Virus record (IMG/VR): IMGVR_UViG_3300017767_000030
Coordinates: 1 to 44,340 of that record
Strand: one strand, 5' to 3'
DNA: 44,340 bases
Source of the DNA: a virus
Shown one piece after another: positions 24,138-32,663 of this stretch. How positions within the stretch are numbered: position 1 is the first letter of the stretch; each line of letters opens with the position of its first letter. The notes beneath the pieces were generated by a model. It was not told the DNA's origin and did no database searches. It worked only from the letters and a program-made list of their open reading frames with translations. A program made the position numbers and the translations under genes.

Positions 24138-24840
24138 TATTATAATATCATATAGAGATAGAGAGTCACATTTAGAAATGCTTCTTCCTAGACTAGAAGA
24201 ACTTTTTGATAGTAAAGACTATGAAATTATTATAGCTGAACAAGATAATAATGAAAAGTTTCAGAAGAATAGTTTATACAATTTAGCCGCAGTAAGAGCT
24301 AAAGGAGATATTTTTATATTTCATGATGTTGATTACTACCCTGTTGAAGATATTTCTTATGATACTAAAGTCGATGTTCCATTTTACCCAGTTGGTAAAG
24401 TTTTATTTTTAAATGAAAATAATCAACCGAGAAAAATTGAAGATATTCCTGCTGGGTATAGAAATTTTCACGTTACAGTAGGAGATCATTCAGGAGGGGT
24501 ATTTGTTCTTTCAAAAGAATTATTTTTTAAAACTAATGGACTAAATCCTTTTTTCAAAGGTTGGGGTAAGGAAGATGATGCAACTAGAGATAGATTAAGA
24601 TTTTTAGGATATAATTGGAAAAGAAATAACAAAGCTTTATTTTATGCTCTATACCATAAGGATAGTAAACCTGATGATAACGATAATGACTTTGTAAATA
24701 ATAATAAACTCTATATGAATCTTACCTCAGATACTGAAGTAGGTTTAAATAATGTTAACGGTAAGGTAGAAGAGTTTGATATGCCTGATCATTCTAATGT
24801 AAGATGGTTAAAAATAAAAGATTTTGAATATAAAAGTTAA
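24130..24840 (+). CDS. Galactosyltransferase-like GT7 family protein
   Basis: A 236-residue protein with the two GT7 hallmarks: FHDVDYYP near residue 75 (DVD metal site) and NGLNPFFKGWGKEDDATRDR near 137-156 (the GWGxEDD acceptor/catalytic motif of beta-1,4-galactosyltransferases). GT7 is best known from animals and occurs sporadically in bacteria and viruses. The N terminus IISYRDRESHLEMLLP also matches the family. Confidence 0.85.
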   Translation: MYSIIISYRDRESHLEMLLPRLEELFDSKDYEIIIAEQDNNEKFQKNSLYNLAAVRAKGDIFIFHDVDYYPVEDISYDTKVDVPFYPVGKVLFLNENNQPRKIEDIPAGYRNFHVTVGDHSGGVFVLSKELFFKTNGLNPFFKGWGKEDDATRDRLRFLGYNWKRNNKALFYALYHKDSKPDDNDNDFVNNNKLYMNLTSDTEVGLNNVNGKVEEFDMPDHSNVRWLKIKDFEYKS

Positions 24841-25213
24841 TATTTCACCAGGAGAGTTATTAGATAAAATTTCTATTATAGAACTCAAACTTCTTAAAAT
24901 AAACGATACAGCTAAACTTAATAATATTATGATTGAGTTTGAAGCTCTAAACCCTCAAGTAGTAGAATTATTAGAAAAATTTAAAGAACCTCTTAAACAA
25001 AAGTATTTGCATCTTTCAGAAGTTAATGAAACGTTATGGGATATAGAGGATGCTATTAGAGTAAAGGAAAAGAATAAAGAGTTTGATAGTAAATTTATAG
25101 AGCTTGCAAGATCAGTTTATAGACAAAATGATAAAAGAAGTATTATTAAAAAGTTTATAAATCAAATGACTGACTCTAGTTTAACAGAAGAAAAATCATA
25201 TGAAGAATACTAA
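24824..25213 (+). CDS. DUF6165-like family protein
   Basis: A 129-residue protein reading from TTG 24824, since no ATG precedes the conserved ISPGELLDKISIIELKL. It also has VNETLWDIEDAIR, LARSVYRQNDKR, KKFINQ and a final EEKSYEEY, together matching what I recall of DUF6165, a family found in polysaccharide clusters. Function unknown. Non-ATG start and 17-base overlap with the GT7 gene indicate translational coupling. Confidence 0.75.
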   Translation: MNIKVNISPGELLDKISIIELKLLKINDTAKLNNIMIEFEALNPQVVELLEKFKEPLKQKYLHLSEVNETLWDIEDAIRVKEKNKEFDSKFIELARSVYRQNDKRSIIKKFINQMTDSSLTEEKSYEEY

Positions 25214-26084
25214 AGTTCTAGTAATTACTTATGGTTACTTTGGGGATATAGCTTTTGCGTCTTCTTTAGCTGAGTTTCTAAAAAAAGAATACGATACTGT
25301 TGATTACCTGATAGGGTTTCCTCAAATGAGAAAATTAATAAATAATAATCCTTTTATAAACAAAGTATTCGTACCTCCTAATCCAGGTCCAGCTCCTTCA
25401 ACTAGCGTTGAATTTCAGTTAACGTATTCGAAAGTTATACAATTAGGTCCTTTATCGTTTACTAAACCTCCAGTGGTAGAATATAAACAGCAAGCAGGAA
25501 TAAAGGATAAAAGCCCTGAATATAAACTTTATACCGATCCTGATTTGGATTCAGCTGTTCAGACTTTATTTACTGATTTGCCTAAAAATAAAAAAGTTAT
25601 AGCTGTTATGAATAATTGGAAGGAGAAAACTTTTACTTTTACAGAAGAGCAATATAAAGCAGGAATAGATGTTCCAAATTTAGGTTATGGTGGGGCTCAT
25701 AGAGATACAGATAAAATTATTTCGGTACTCTCAGATTATTTTACTATATTAACAGTAGGAGTAGATGGAAGCAATCAACATCAAACTGTTAATACTGATG
25801 ATTACGATTCAAAATCTATTTTATTTGAAACTTCTATTATGAAATACTGTAATGCTTTTGTAGGTGCTGAAGGAGGTTTATGTAATTTAGCTGCAGGAGT
25901 TGGCACCAGTACCATTATTACAGGAGATTTTATACATCAACTGTATGGATGGAATGGAGTAATAAAAAAAATTAATGAGCCTAAATTAGGACCCGAAAAT
26001 TATTTTAAAGAGGGTAAGCATAAAACATTAGACCCTTACCTATCAGATGAACAAGTTGTTGAACAAATAAAATTATTACTATGA
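25200..26084 (+). CDS. GT9-like (heptosyltransferase-type) glycosyltransferase
   Basis: A 294-residue protein with VLVITYGYFGDIAFASSLAEFL at the start, VIAVMNNWKEKTF at the interdomain strand, and CNAFVGAEGGLCNLAAGVGTSTI near 225-245, which is the 'iG.dsG..Hla.a.g.p' donor site of ADP-heptose:LPS heptosyltransferases. It lacks parts of the classical N-terminal domain. Donor sugar cannot be predicted. Confidence 0.7.
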   Translation: MKNTKVLVITYGYFGDIAFASSLAEFLKKEYDTVDYLIGFPQMRKLINNNPFINKVFVPPNPGPAPSTSVEFQLTYSKVIQLGPLSFTKPPVVEYKQQAGIKDKSPEYKLYTDPDLDSAVQTLFTDLPKNKKVIAVMNNWKEKTFTFTEEQYKAGIDVPNLGYGGAHRDTDKIISVLSDYFTILTVGVDGSNQHQTVNTDDYDSKSILFETSIMKYCNAFVGAEGGLCNLAAGVGTSTIITGDFIHQLYGWNGVIKKINEPKLGPENYFKEGKHKTLDPYLSDEQVVEQIKLLL

Positions 26085-26797
26085 CTAAAAAATTAAATAT
26101 ACTTATTCCAATGGCTGGAGCTGGAAGTAGATTCCAAGAGGCAGGATATAATCTTCCTAAGCCATTGATAGATGTTAAAGGTAAACCTATGATTCAACAC
26201 GTGGTCGAAAATATTGCTTTAGAAGGTAGATATATTTTTATAGTCCAAAAAGAACATTACGAAAAATATTCTTTAAAATATATTCTTAAATTAATTAAAC
26301 CAGACTGTGAAATTATTATTACGGATGGATTAACTGAAGGAGCAGCATCAACTACTTTACTTGCTAAAGATTTAATAAATACAGATGATGCTTTATTGAT
26401 AGCTAATTCTGATCAATGGATAGATTGGGCTCCTAATCATTTTTATGATTACGTTAACAGAAGAAATGCTGATGGAGCTATACTTTCTTTTATATCTAAT
26501 TCTCCTAAACATAGTTACTCTAAAATAGAGAATGGTTATATAACTGAAGTAGCAGAAAAAAAAGTTATTAGTAATCATGCAACAGTAGGAATATACTATT
26601 GGAAAAAAGGAAGAGACTATATAGACTGTACTAATAATATGATAGAAAAAAACATAAGGTATAATAATGAATTTTATGTCTGCCCAGTTTATAATCAACT
26701 GATAGAAAAAGGTGGGATGGTTCTTCCATACGCTATACCACAGATGCACGGTATGGGAACTCCTGAAGAATTAAATAAATTTCTTAGTATAAATTAA
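26081..26797 (+). CDS. Sugar-1-phosphate nucleotidyltransferase
   Basis: A 238-residue NTP-transferase with MAGAGSRFQEAGYNLPKPLID (G-x-G-x-R and PKP signature, residues 11-31). A metal Asp lies in ANSDQWIDW near 110, and VGIYYWKKG in the second half. It would activate a sugar or polyol phosphate with an NTP. It is directly followed, stop overlapping start by one base, by the RuBisCO-like gene, so the two probably act on the same metabolite. Confidence 0.9.
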   Translation: MTKKLNILIPMAGAGSRFQEAGYNLPKPLIDVKGKPMIQHVVENIALEGRYIFIVQKEHYEKYSLKYILKLIKPDCEIIITDGLTEGAASTTLLAKDLINTDDALLIANSDQWIDWAPNHFYDYVNRRNADGAILSFISNSPKHSYSKIENGYITEVAEKKVISNHATVGIYYWKKGRDYIDCTNNMIEKNIRYNNEFYVCPVYNQLIEKGGMVLPYAIPQMHGMGTPEELNKFLSIN

Positions 26798-27981
26798 TGA
26801 ATATATTTAAATTAGAATCTCAGATAAATAAAGATGAATATTTTATAGTGGAATACTATCTAGGTTCCTCTATTAATCTTAGAGAAGCATCATGGCAACT
26901 TGCTATAGGTCAAAGTGTCGGTAATCCTAACGTTCGTAATAGATGGGAGACTGATGAATTATTCGAAAAGTATTCATGTTTAATATTAGATACTGAAAAG
27001 AACTTAAGTCAAAAAAAAGAAGGTAAGGTTAAAATAGCTTTTCCTGTAATTAATATAGATTTTAAAACTGATGGTATTGCTCATTTGTTAGTTAACATTA
27101 TGGGAGGTCAAATGGATATAGAATCAATTGATGTATGTCAAGTATTAAATATATACTTTCCTCAATCGGTTCATGATCTATTTTTAGGACCTAAATTTGG
27201 AATAGAAGGCATAAGAAAATTTACAGGAGTAAATAATAAACCTTTACTAGGTGCTATAGTTAAACCTAAAACTGGTATAAGTGCTAGTCTGCTCTTACAG
27301 ATGGTAAAAGAATTAGTAGAAGGAGGAGTTAATTTTATTAAAGAGGATGAAATTATGTCTAACCCTTCTTTCTGTACTATAGAAGAAAGAGTTCCATTAA
27401 TAATGGATTACTTGAAAGATAAAAATGTTATTTATTCTGTCTCTATCCATGCTGATCCTCATCAAGTACTAGAGAGAGTAAAACTTGTTCATAAGCTAGG
27501 AGGTAATAGCGTTCACGTTAATTTCTGGTGTGGAATGGGTATATATAAATCTATAAGAGAACTTGATCTTCCATTATTTGTACATTTTCAAAAAAGTGGA
27601 GATAAAATACTTACTAACCGTAAACATAATTACTATATTGAATGGAAAGTTATTAGTAAACTAGCAGGTATGATGGGAGTAGACTTTATTCATGCAGGTA
27701 TGATAGGAGGGTACTATAAATGGGACGAAGACGAAGTATTAGATTCAGTAGACGAACTACATAAATATGGAGTAATGCCAGCTTTAAGTTGCGGGTTTCA
27801 TCCTGGGCTAACTGATTTGGTTTGTAAAAAAGTTGGTAATGATTTTATGGCTAATGTTGGAGGAGCTATTCATGGACATCCCGAAGGTACTTTAGCAGGA
27901 GCTAAAGCAATGAGACAAAGCTTAGATAAAAAGTATGGAGTAGAATATTTTCAAGCTATATCTAAATGGGGTAAAGCATAA
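26797..27981 (+). CDS. RuBisCO-like protein (form IV-type large-subunit homologue)
   Basis: A 394-residue protein with the whole RuBisCO large-chain layout. GPKFGIEGIRKF (131-142) leads to AIVKPKTGIS with Lys156 and Lys158 (equivalents of 175 and 177). FIKEDE supplies Lys182, Asp184 and Glu185, matching the carbamylated-Lys/Asp/Glu metal site. IHAG contains His299, SCGFHPG Ser331, and NVGGAIHGHPEG Gly355-356. Loop 6 has Tyr306 where catalytic Lys334 sits, and the N-terminal Glu60 and Asn123 positions read Gly. It ends KWGKA like MtnW-type proteins. Metal-assisted enolisation is therefore likely, CO2 fixation unlikely. It lies between a nucleotidyltransferase and glycosyltransferase/GDPD genes. 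Confidence 0.93.
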   Translation: MNIFKLESQINKDEYFIVEYYLGSSINLREASWQLAIGQSVGNPNVRNRWETDELFEKYSCLILDTEKNLSQKKEGKVKIAFPVINIDFKTDGIAHLLVNIMGGQMDIESIDVCQVLNIYFPQSVHDLFLGPKFGIEGIRKFTGVNNKPLLGAIVKPKTGISASLLLQMVKELVEGGVNFIKEDEIMSNPSFCTIEERVPLIMDYLKDKNVIYSVSIHADPHQVLERVKLVHKLGGNSVHVNFWCGMGIYKSIRELDLPLFVHFQKSGDKILTNRKHNYYIEWKVISKLAGMMGVDFIHAGMIGGYYKWDEDEVLDSVDELHKYGVMPALSCGFHPGLTDLVCKKVGNDFMANVGGAIHGHPEGTLAGAKAMRQSLDKKYGVEYFQAISKWGKA

Positions 27982-27983
27982 TT

Positions 27984-28670
27984 ATGAAAAAAATAGCATT
28001 ATGCATCTCAGGACAGCCTAGATTTGTTGAGGAAGGTTATGAAAAAGTTTTAAAGCCATTTGTTTTAGATGGAAATGATGTAGATGTATTTATTCATAGT
28101 TGGATACCTGACGAAGAGCAAATAGGTAAACCTTATATTAATGCTGGAGGACATCCTATGGGAAAAGAAGTTGAAGAAGGTATATTTGATACTGTATCTA
28201 AACTTTATAATCCTACTCGAACTTTTTATGAGAAGCAAAGATTTTTTAAGTTCGGTAAATATGCTGAAAGAACTCTTCCTCATATAAGAAGTGATTACCT
28301 TTTTAGTATGTTTTATTCTATCTGGAAGTCTAATAATATTCTAAATGATTATATAATAGAAACTGGTATAGAATACGATTGGGTAGTTAGATCTAGATTT
28401 GATGTTCAGCTAAATAAGAAAATTGATTTTAATCTTAACGCTTCTTCTATCTTAGTTCCTTATGGGTGTTGGAGTGATGAAGGATTAGTAGATTGTTTTG
28501 CATATTCAAATAAATCTAATATGGATATATACTGCAATCTTTATAATAATATTGATTATATAATGCATTCTTCTGACATTGGTTTTTGTTGTGAATTTAT
28601 TCTTAAACAATATTTAGATACTATGAAAATAGACGTTCAAGAACTATTCTGGCATTCTCTTTATAGATGA
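27984..28670 (+). CDS. Capsule-type glycosyltransferase-like protein
   Basis: A 228-residue protein beginning KKIALCISGQPRFVEEGYE with VDVFIHSWI near residue 40 and YDWVVRSRFDVQL near 130, the DxD-like position. Proteins of this type occur in capsule and LPS clusters and viral genomes, and a relative lies at 43240. It is 2 bases after the RuBisCO-like gene. Function is inferred as glycan transfer. Confidence 0.6.
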   Translation: MKKIALCISGQPRFVEEGYEKVLKPFVLDGNDVDVFIHSWIPDEEQIGKPYINAGGHPMGKEVEEGIFDTVSKLYNPTRTFYEKQRFFKFGKYAERTLPHIRSDYLFSMFYSIWKSNNILNDYIIETGIEYDWVVRSRFDVQLNKKIDFNLNASSILVPYGCWSDEGLVDCFAYSNKSNMDIYCNLYNNIDYIMHSSDIGFCCEFILKQYLDTMKIDVQELFWHSLYR

Positions 28671-29125
28671 AAATAATATCACATAGAGGAAATTTATCAG
28701 GGCCTGATCCTAAACAAGAAAACAAACCATCTCAAATTATAAGTGCTATTGAAAAAGGATATGAAGTTGAAATAGATGTATGGTTTAAAGATAAAAAGTT
28801 TTATTTAGGACATGATGAACCTCAGTACGATTTTCCGTTTGAATTATTAGAAAAGTTTTATACTAAATTATGGGTTCATGCTAAATCTTTTGATACTTTA
28901 AATAAACTAAAAGATATAGATTATGATGGTAATTATTTAAATTATTTTTGGCATCAATCTGATGATTATGTTTTAACTTCTAAAGGATATATTTGGACTT
29001 TCCCTAATAAATTCTTATCTTATAATAGTATTTGTGTCAAACCAGAAATACAGACAGAAAAAGTTTTTTTAGACTGTGCAGGTATATGTACGGATTTTCC
29101 TATTAAGTATGAAAATAATTTATAG
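28667..29125 (+). CDS. GDPD/PLC-like phosphodiesterase domain
   Basis: A 152-residue TIM-barrel-type fragment with ISHRGNL (His6, Arg7), EIDVW (Glu35, Asp37) and LGHDEP (His49), the metal and catalytic set of glycerophosphodiester phosphodiesterases. Typical enzymes are 230-300 aa, so the second half of the barrel is reduced or missing. In this operon it could make or release a polyol-phosphate from a glycan or a CDP-polyol intermediate; this is inference. Confidence 0.7.
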   Translation: MKIISHRGNLSGPDPKQENKPSQIISAIEKGYEVEIDVWFKDKKFYLGHDEPQYDFPFELLEKFYTKLWVHAKSFDTLNKLKDIDYDGNYLNYFWHQSDDYVLTSKGYIWTFPNKFLSYNSICVKPEIQTEKVFLDCAGICTDFPIKYENNL

Positions 29126-29801
29126 AATATCGGACGCAGGTTATAATAAAGTCAAACCCGATTTTATTACTAACGAAATATGTTTAAGGAATTTTGTAGA
29201 TGTATTTCTTCCTAACGATTTTACTGTTATAGCTGATAATATATCTGAGGATACTAAAAAAATGATACTTGAGTATATTCCTGAAGATTGTATTGAATAT
29301 GTAAAAGTAGGTCATGGAGCAGGTACTTTTAATCTAGCATTAGATAAAGCATTAACTTATAGTGATGAAGAAATAATTTACTTTATTGAGAATGATTATC
29401 TGCACACCCCAGATGCTAAAAAAATATTAAAAGAAGGTTTCGATATTGGAGCTTCTTTCGTATCTTTATATGATCATCCTGATAAGTATCTTTCTCCAGA
29501 TAGAGGAGGTAATCCATACTGTCAAGGTGGAGCAGAAGATACTAGAGTGTATTTAACTAGTAACTCTCATTGGAAAATAACTAATAGTACTACTATGACT
29601 TTTGCCGCTAAGGTTAAAACTTTGAAAGAGACTGAAAGAACTTTAAGAGAATTTACTAATGGAACTCACCCTCATGATTTCCAAATGTTTCTTAAGCTAA
29701 GAGAGCAAAATCAATTATTAATAACCCCTATACCAGGTAAGTCTACTCATGGAGAAACTGCTTGGTTGTCACCACTAATAGATTGGAATAAATATGCATA
29801 A
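29109..29801 (+). CDS. Glycosyltransferase-like protein
   Basis: Start at ATG 29109 (MKIIYRISDAGYNKVK). The 230-residue product has GHGAGTFNLALDKAL (donor-loop-like), IIYFIENDYLH (END in place of DxD, near 90), and GTHPHDFQMFLKL near the end. It resembles GT-A proteins that modify surface glycans. Overlaps the GDPD-like gene by 17 bases and the epimerase by 8. Confidence 0.6.
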   Translation: MKIIYRISDAGYNKVKPDFITNEICLRNFVDVFLPNDFTVIADNISEDTKKMILEYIPEDCIEYVKVGHGAGTFNLALDKALTYSDEEIIYFIENDYLHTPDAKKILKEGFDIGASFVSLYDHPDKYLSPDRGGNPYCQGGAEDTRVYLTSNSHWKITNSTTMTFAAKVKTLKETERTLREFTNGTHPHDFQMFLKLREQNQLLITPIPGKSTHGETAWLSPLIDWNKYA

Positions 29802-30879
29802 CAAAACAATTTTAATTACCGGAGTAGCTGGATTATTAGGAAGCAGATTAGCCGAATATATAATCGAGAAGAAACCTGGTAATACCGTTATAGGTATAGA
29901 TGACCTTTCAGGAGGATATAAAAGTAATATACCTAAAGAGGTCAAATTTTACAAAGCAAATACTTTTGATGATAAGATTAAAGATATATTTGAATTAGAG
30001 CAACCTGATATAGTATATCATTTTGCTGCTTATGCTGCTGAAGGTTTATCTCCCTTCATTCGTACTTTTAACTACGATAATAATTTAAAGAGTACTGCTT
30101 CTATAGTTAACGAATGTATTAAACATAACGTAGAAAGGTTAGTATTTACTTCTACTATGGCCGTTTACGGTAATGGATGGCAAGGTAAAAGACCTTTTGA
30201 AGAAATAGACCCTCCTCGTCCGATAGATCCATACGGTATTGCTAAGTATGCCTGCGAAATGGATATACAATGTGCCGGTGAACAGCATGAATTAGATTGG
30301 TGTATACTCAGACCTCACAACGTTTACGGACGTAATCAAAATATATGGGATAAATATAGGAACGTTTTAGGTATTTGGATGTATCAATATATGAATAATA
30401 TACCTCTAACTATCTTTGGTGATGGTTCTCAAAGAAGAGCTTGGAGTAGTATAGATGATTGTTTAGAGCCAATGTGGAAGGCTGCATTTATTCCTAAAGC
30501 ATCTAAAGAAATAATTAACCTAGGAGGTCCTGAGTTCACAACTATTAATGAAGCTTGTAGAGTAGTAAGAAATGTTATAGGTGGAGGAGATAAAGCTCTT
30601 ATAGAAAAGATTGAGGTAGTATATGAAGAAGCTAGACATGAAGTCAAAAATGCTTACCCAACATGGAAGAAGTCTGAATTAATATTAGGTTTTGAACATA
30701 CTACTTCTTTAGAAGACGGATTGACTGAGATGTGGAAATGGGCTCAGACTCAACCTAACAGAGAAAGATTTGTCTGGAAAAAATATGAATTAGAAAAAGG
30801 AATATATAATTTTTGGAAAAATGATAAGTCTAATAATACCAACTTACCGCAACCCGAAGTATCTGGATATTTGTCTTAA
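29794..30879 (+). CDS. NAD-dependent sugar epimerase/dehydratase (extended SDR)
   Basis: A 361-residue extended SDR: ILITGVAGLLGSRLAEYI (G-x-x-G-x-x-G), IGIDDLSGG, the STMAVYG segment with Ser near 119, and YGIAK with Tyr147 and Lys151 as catalytic pair. RPHNVYG is the NDP-sugar-side motif. It is likely a UDP-glucose 4-epimerase-type or related enzyme. Its 3' end overlaps the next gene by 59 bases in another frame. Confidence 0.9.
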   Translation: MHNKTILITGVAGLLGSRLAEYIIEKKPGNTVIGIDDLSGGYKSNIPKEVKFYKANTFDDKIKDIFELEQPDIVYHFAAYAAEGLSPFIRTFNYDNNLKSTASIVNECIKHNVERLVFTSTMAVYGNGWQGKRPFEEIDPPRPIDPYGIAKYACEMDIQCAGEQHELDWCILRPHNVYGRNQNIWDKYRNVLGIWMYQYMNNIPLTIFGDGSQRRAWSSIDDCLEPMWKAAFIPKASKEIINLGGPEFTTINEACRVVRNVIGGGDKALIEKIEVVYEEARHEVKNAYPTWKKSELILGFEHTTSLEDGLTEMWKWAQTQPNRERFVWKKYELEKGIYNFWKNDKSNNTNLPQPEVSGYLS

Positions 30880-31618
30880 ATCTGCCGTAGAAGGTCAGAT
30901 TAACTATAAGGATAAGAACGAAATAATAGTAGTTGTAGATGGCTTTGTAGAAGAAAGCAAAGATGTCTTAGAGAAATACAAGGGAAAAGTTCAAGTACTT
31001 CCTCTAGAAGGTAATCTTGGTATGCAAATGGCTCTTAATTTAGGAGTTATGAATGCTACCAATGAACGAATAATGATTATTAATGATGATAATGTTCTAT
31101 GTGTAGGTTGGGATTCTATATGGGCAGATATGTCTGAAGGAGAAGTAATAACTATAAATCAAATTGAACCTACAGGACCAGGTATGTTTAATTTTCCTGT
31201 GAAAGATCTTGGAAAGACCCCAGAGGAGTTTGACTATGATGATTTTGTTCTTTATGAAACCAGTATAAGTTCTAACGAAGTATCAGATGATGGAGGTATA
31301 TTTCCTTTTGCCATATTTAAAAAGAATTATATGATGGTAGGGGGATTTGATACTGTTTACCAATCACCTTTTATTTGTGACTGGGATTTCTTTCTTAAGT
31401 TAGAATTAGCTGGGTGTACTTTTACTAGAACACATAGTCAACATTTTTACCACTTTGGTTCTACTGCTACTAAGAACGGCAAAGAGGGAGAAGCTTTCAA
31501 AGCTACTGAAGCACCAGCTGCTGAAACTTATATTTATAAATGGGGAACACCTCCAGGTATTTATGAAAATAATTCTCATATACCTAAAGGTAAATTAATT
31601 AAAGGAATACAATTTTAA
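30821..31618 (+). CDS. Glycosyltransferase family 2
   Basis: A 265-residue GT-A enzyme: ISLIIPTYRNPKYLDICLKS, EIIVVVDGF, GNLGMQMALNLGVMNAT and the metal site INDDN (near 85). GGFDTVYQSPFICDWDFFLKL near 180 is the usual 'GgFDe.f....eD.dl..r' acceptor-side motif. It opens deep in the epimerase gene (59-base overlap), a strong coupling. Confidence 0.88.
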   Translation: MISLIIPTYRNPKYLDICLKSAVEGQINYKDKNEIIVVVDGFVEESKDVLEKYKGKVQVLPLEGNLGMQMALNLGVMNATNERIMIINDDNVLCVGWDSIWADMSEGEVITINQIEPTGPGMFNFPVKDLGKTPEEFDYDDFVLYETSISSNEVSDDGGIFPFAIFKKNYMMVGGFDTVYQSPFICDWDFFLKLELAGCTFTRTHSQHFYHFGSTATKNGKEGEAFKATEAPAAETYIYKWGTPPGIYENNSHIPKGKLIKGIQF

Positions 31619-31795
31619 ATGGAAAAGAAATACTTAATAGAATTTACTCATGCAGATGGGACTAAAGAAGAAGTAGAATTAGTTACTGATAGATTAAAAT
31701 GGTCTATTGATCAGTGGTCTAGACATAGAGCTGTAGTAAGTCATAAAATTTTAGAAGAAGGAAGTTCTAACGCTAAAAATATGTTACTTGGATGA
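31619..31795 (+). CDS. Small protein, unknown (58 aa)
   Basis: A 58-residue frame starting one base after the GT2 stop and overlapping the dehydrogenase ATG by 4 bases (ATGA). It begins MEKKYLIEFTHADGTKEEVE, a strand-rich start, with a following helix (DRLKWSIDQWSRHR). Position and codon use fit a real gene that is too short for common thresholds. No family recognised. Confidence 0.6.
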   Translation: MEKKYLIEFTHADGTKEEVELVTDRLKWSIDQWSRHRAVVSHKILEEGSSNAKNMLLG

Positions 31796-32625
31796 TAGGA
31801 ATAATAGGTCAAGGTTTTGTTGGTAATGCAGTATATCAAAAGTTTAAAAATTTCTATGAAGTTTTAACTTACGATTTAGATAAAGAAAAATCTAATTCAA
31901 CTTTAGATGATTTAATATTTAGAAGTGAAACTATATTCGTATGTCTTCCAACTCCTATGAATAAGAATGGGTCTTGCGATACTACTATACTTGAACAATC
32001 TTTATATAACTTAGATCTAGTTGCAGACAATTTAGAGACTAAAAGAACTATTATAATTAAATCTACTATACCTCCAGGAACAACAGATAAATTTAATAAA
32101 CAATACCCAGCTCTAAATATAGTATTTAATCCTGAATTTTTAACTGAAAGGAATGCTGTAAAAGATTTTGAAAATCAAAATAGGATAATAATTGGAGGAC
32201 CAAGACCTGTAACTACAGAGGTTAAGACTATTTTTAGTAAAGTTTTTCCTAAATCACATATTATTAAGACTGATTCTTCTCATGCAGAAATGATAAAGTA
32301 TATGACTAATACATTCTTAGCAACTAAAATATCTTTTGCTAATGAAATATATCAGCTATGTAGTAAATTAAATATAGATTACGATAAGGTAGTAGAGTAC
32401 GCAACTTTAGACGATAGATTAGGTGAATCACATTGGGGAGTTCCAGGTCATGATGGAGACTTGGGATTTGGTGGCCATTGTTTCCCTAAGGATTTGGCAG
32501 CGTTACTCTACTTATCTTATCAATATAATACAACTAACGGAGTACTTAAAGCTACACAAGAAACAAACAATAAAGTTAGAAGCGATAGAGATTGGGAAAG
32601 AATGAAAGGAAGAGCTGTCTCCTAG
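31792..32625 (+). CDS. UDP-glucose/GDP-mannose dehydrogenase, short form
   Basis: A 277-residue protein: NAD site MIGIIGQGFVGNAV, VCLPTPMN, KSTIPPGTTD, NPEFLTERNAVKDF, EMIKYMTNTFLATKISFANE, and the catalytic Cys230 in GFGGHCFPKD. Family members are normally about 400-450 aa; the C-terminal UDP-binding domain is missing after the Cys loop. It would oxidise an NDP-sugar to a uronic acid if active. It closes the glycan operon. Confidence 0.88.
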   Translation: MIGIIGQGFVGNAVYQKFKNFYEVLTYDLDKEKSNSTLDDLIFRSETIFVCLPTPMNKNGSCDTTILEQSLYNLDLVADNLETKRTIIIKSTIPPGTTDKFNKQYPALNIVFNPEFLTERNAVKDFENQNRIIIGGPRPVTTEVKTIFSKVFPKSHIIKTDSSHAEMIKYMTNTFLATKISFANEIYQLCSKLNIDYDKVVEYATLDDRLGESHWGVPGHDGDLGFGGHCFPKDLAALLYLSYQYNTTNGVLKATQETNNKVRSDRDWERMKGRAVS

Positions 32626-32634
32626 CTATTTATA
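32626..32634 (+). promoter_or_regulatory. CTATTTATA motif
   Basis: An exact CTATTTATA one base after the TAG of the dehydrogenase gene and 29 bases before the ATG at 32664. Confidence 0.45.
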
Positions 32635-32663
32635 ATGTAGTACCTATATTCTAATATACAATT

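Noticed and set aside
26797-27981. Active CO2-fixing RuBisCO
   Set aside because: The loop-6 lysine position and other substrate-binding residues are changed, and no phosphoribulokinase or small subunit is present.
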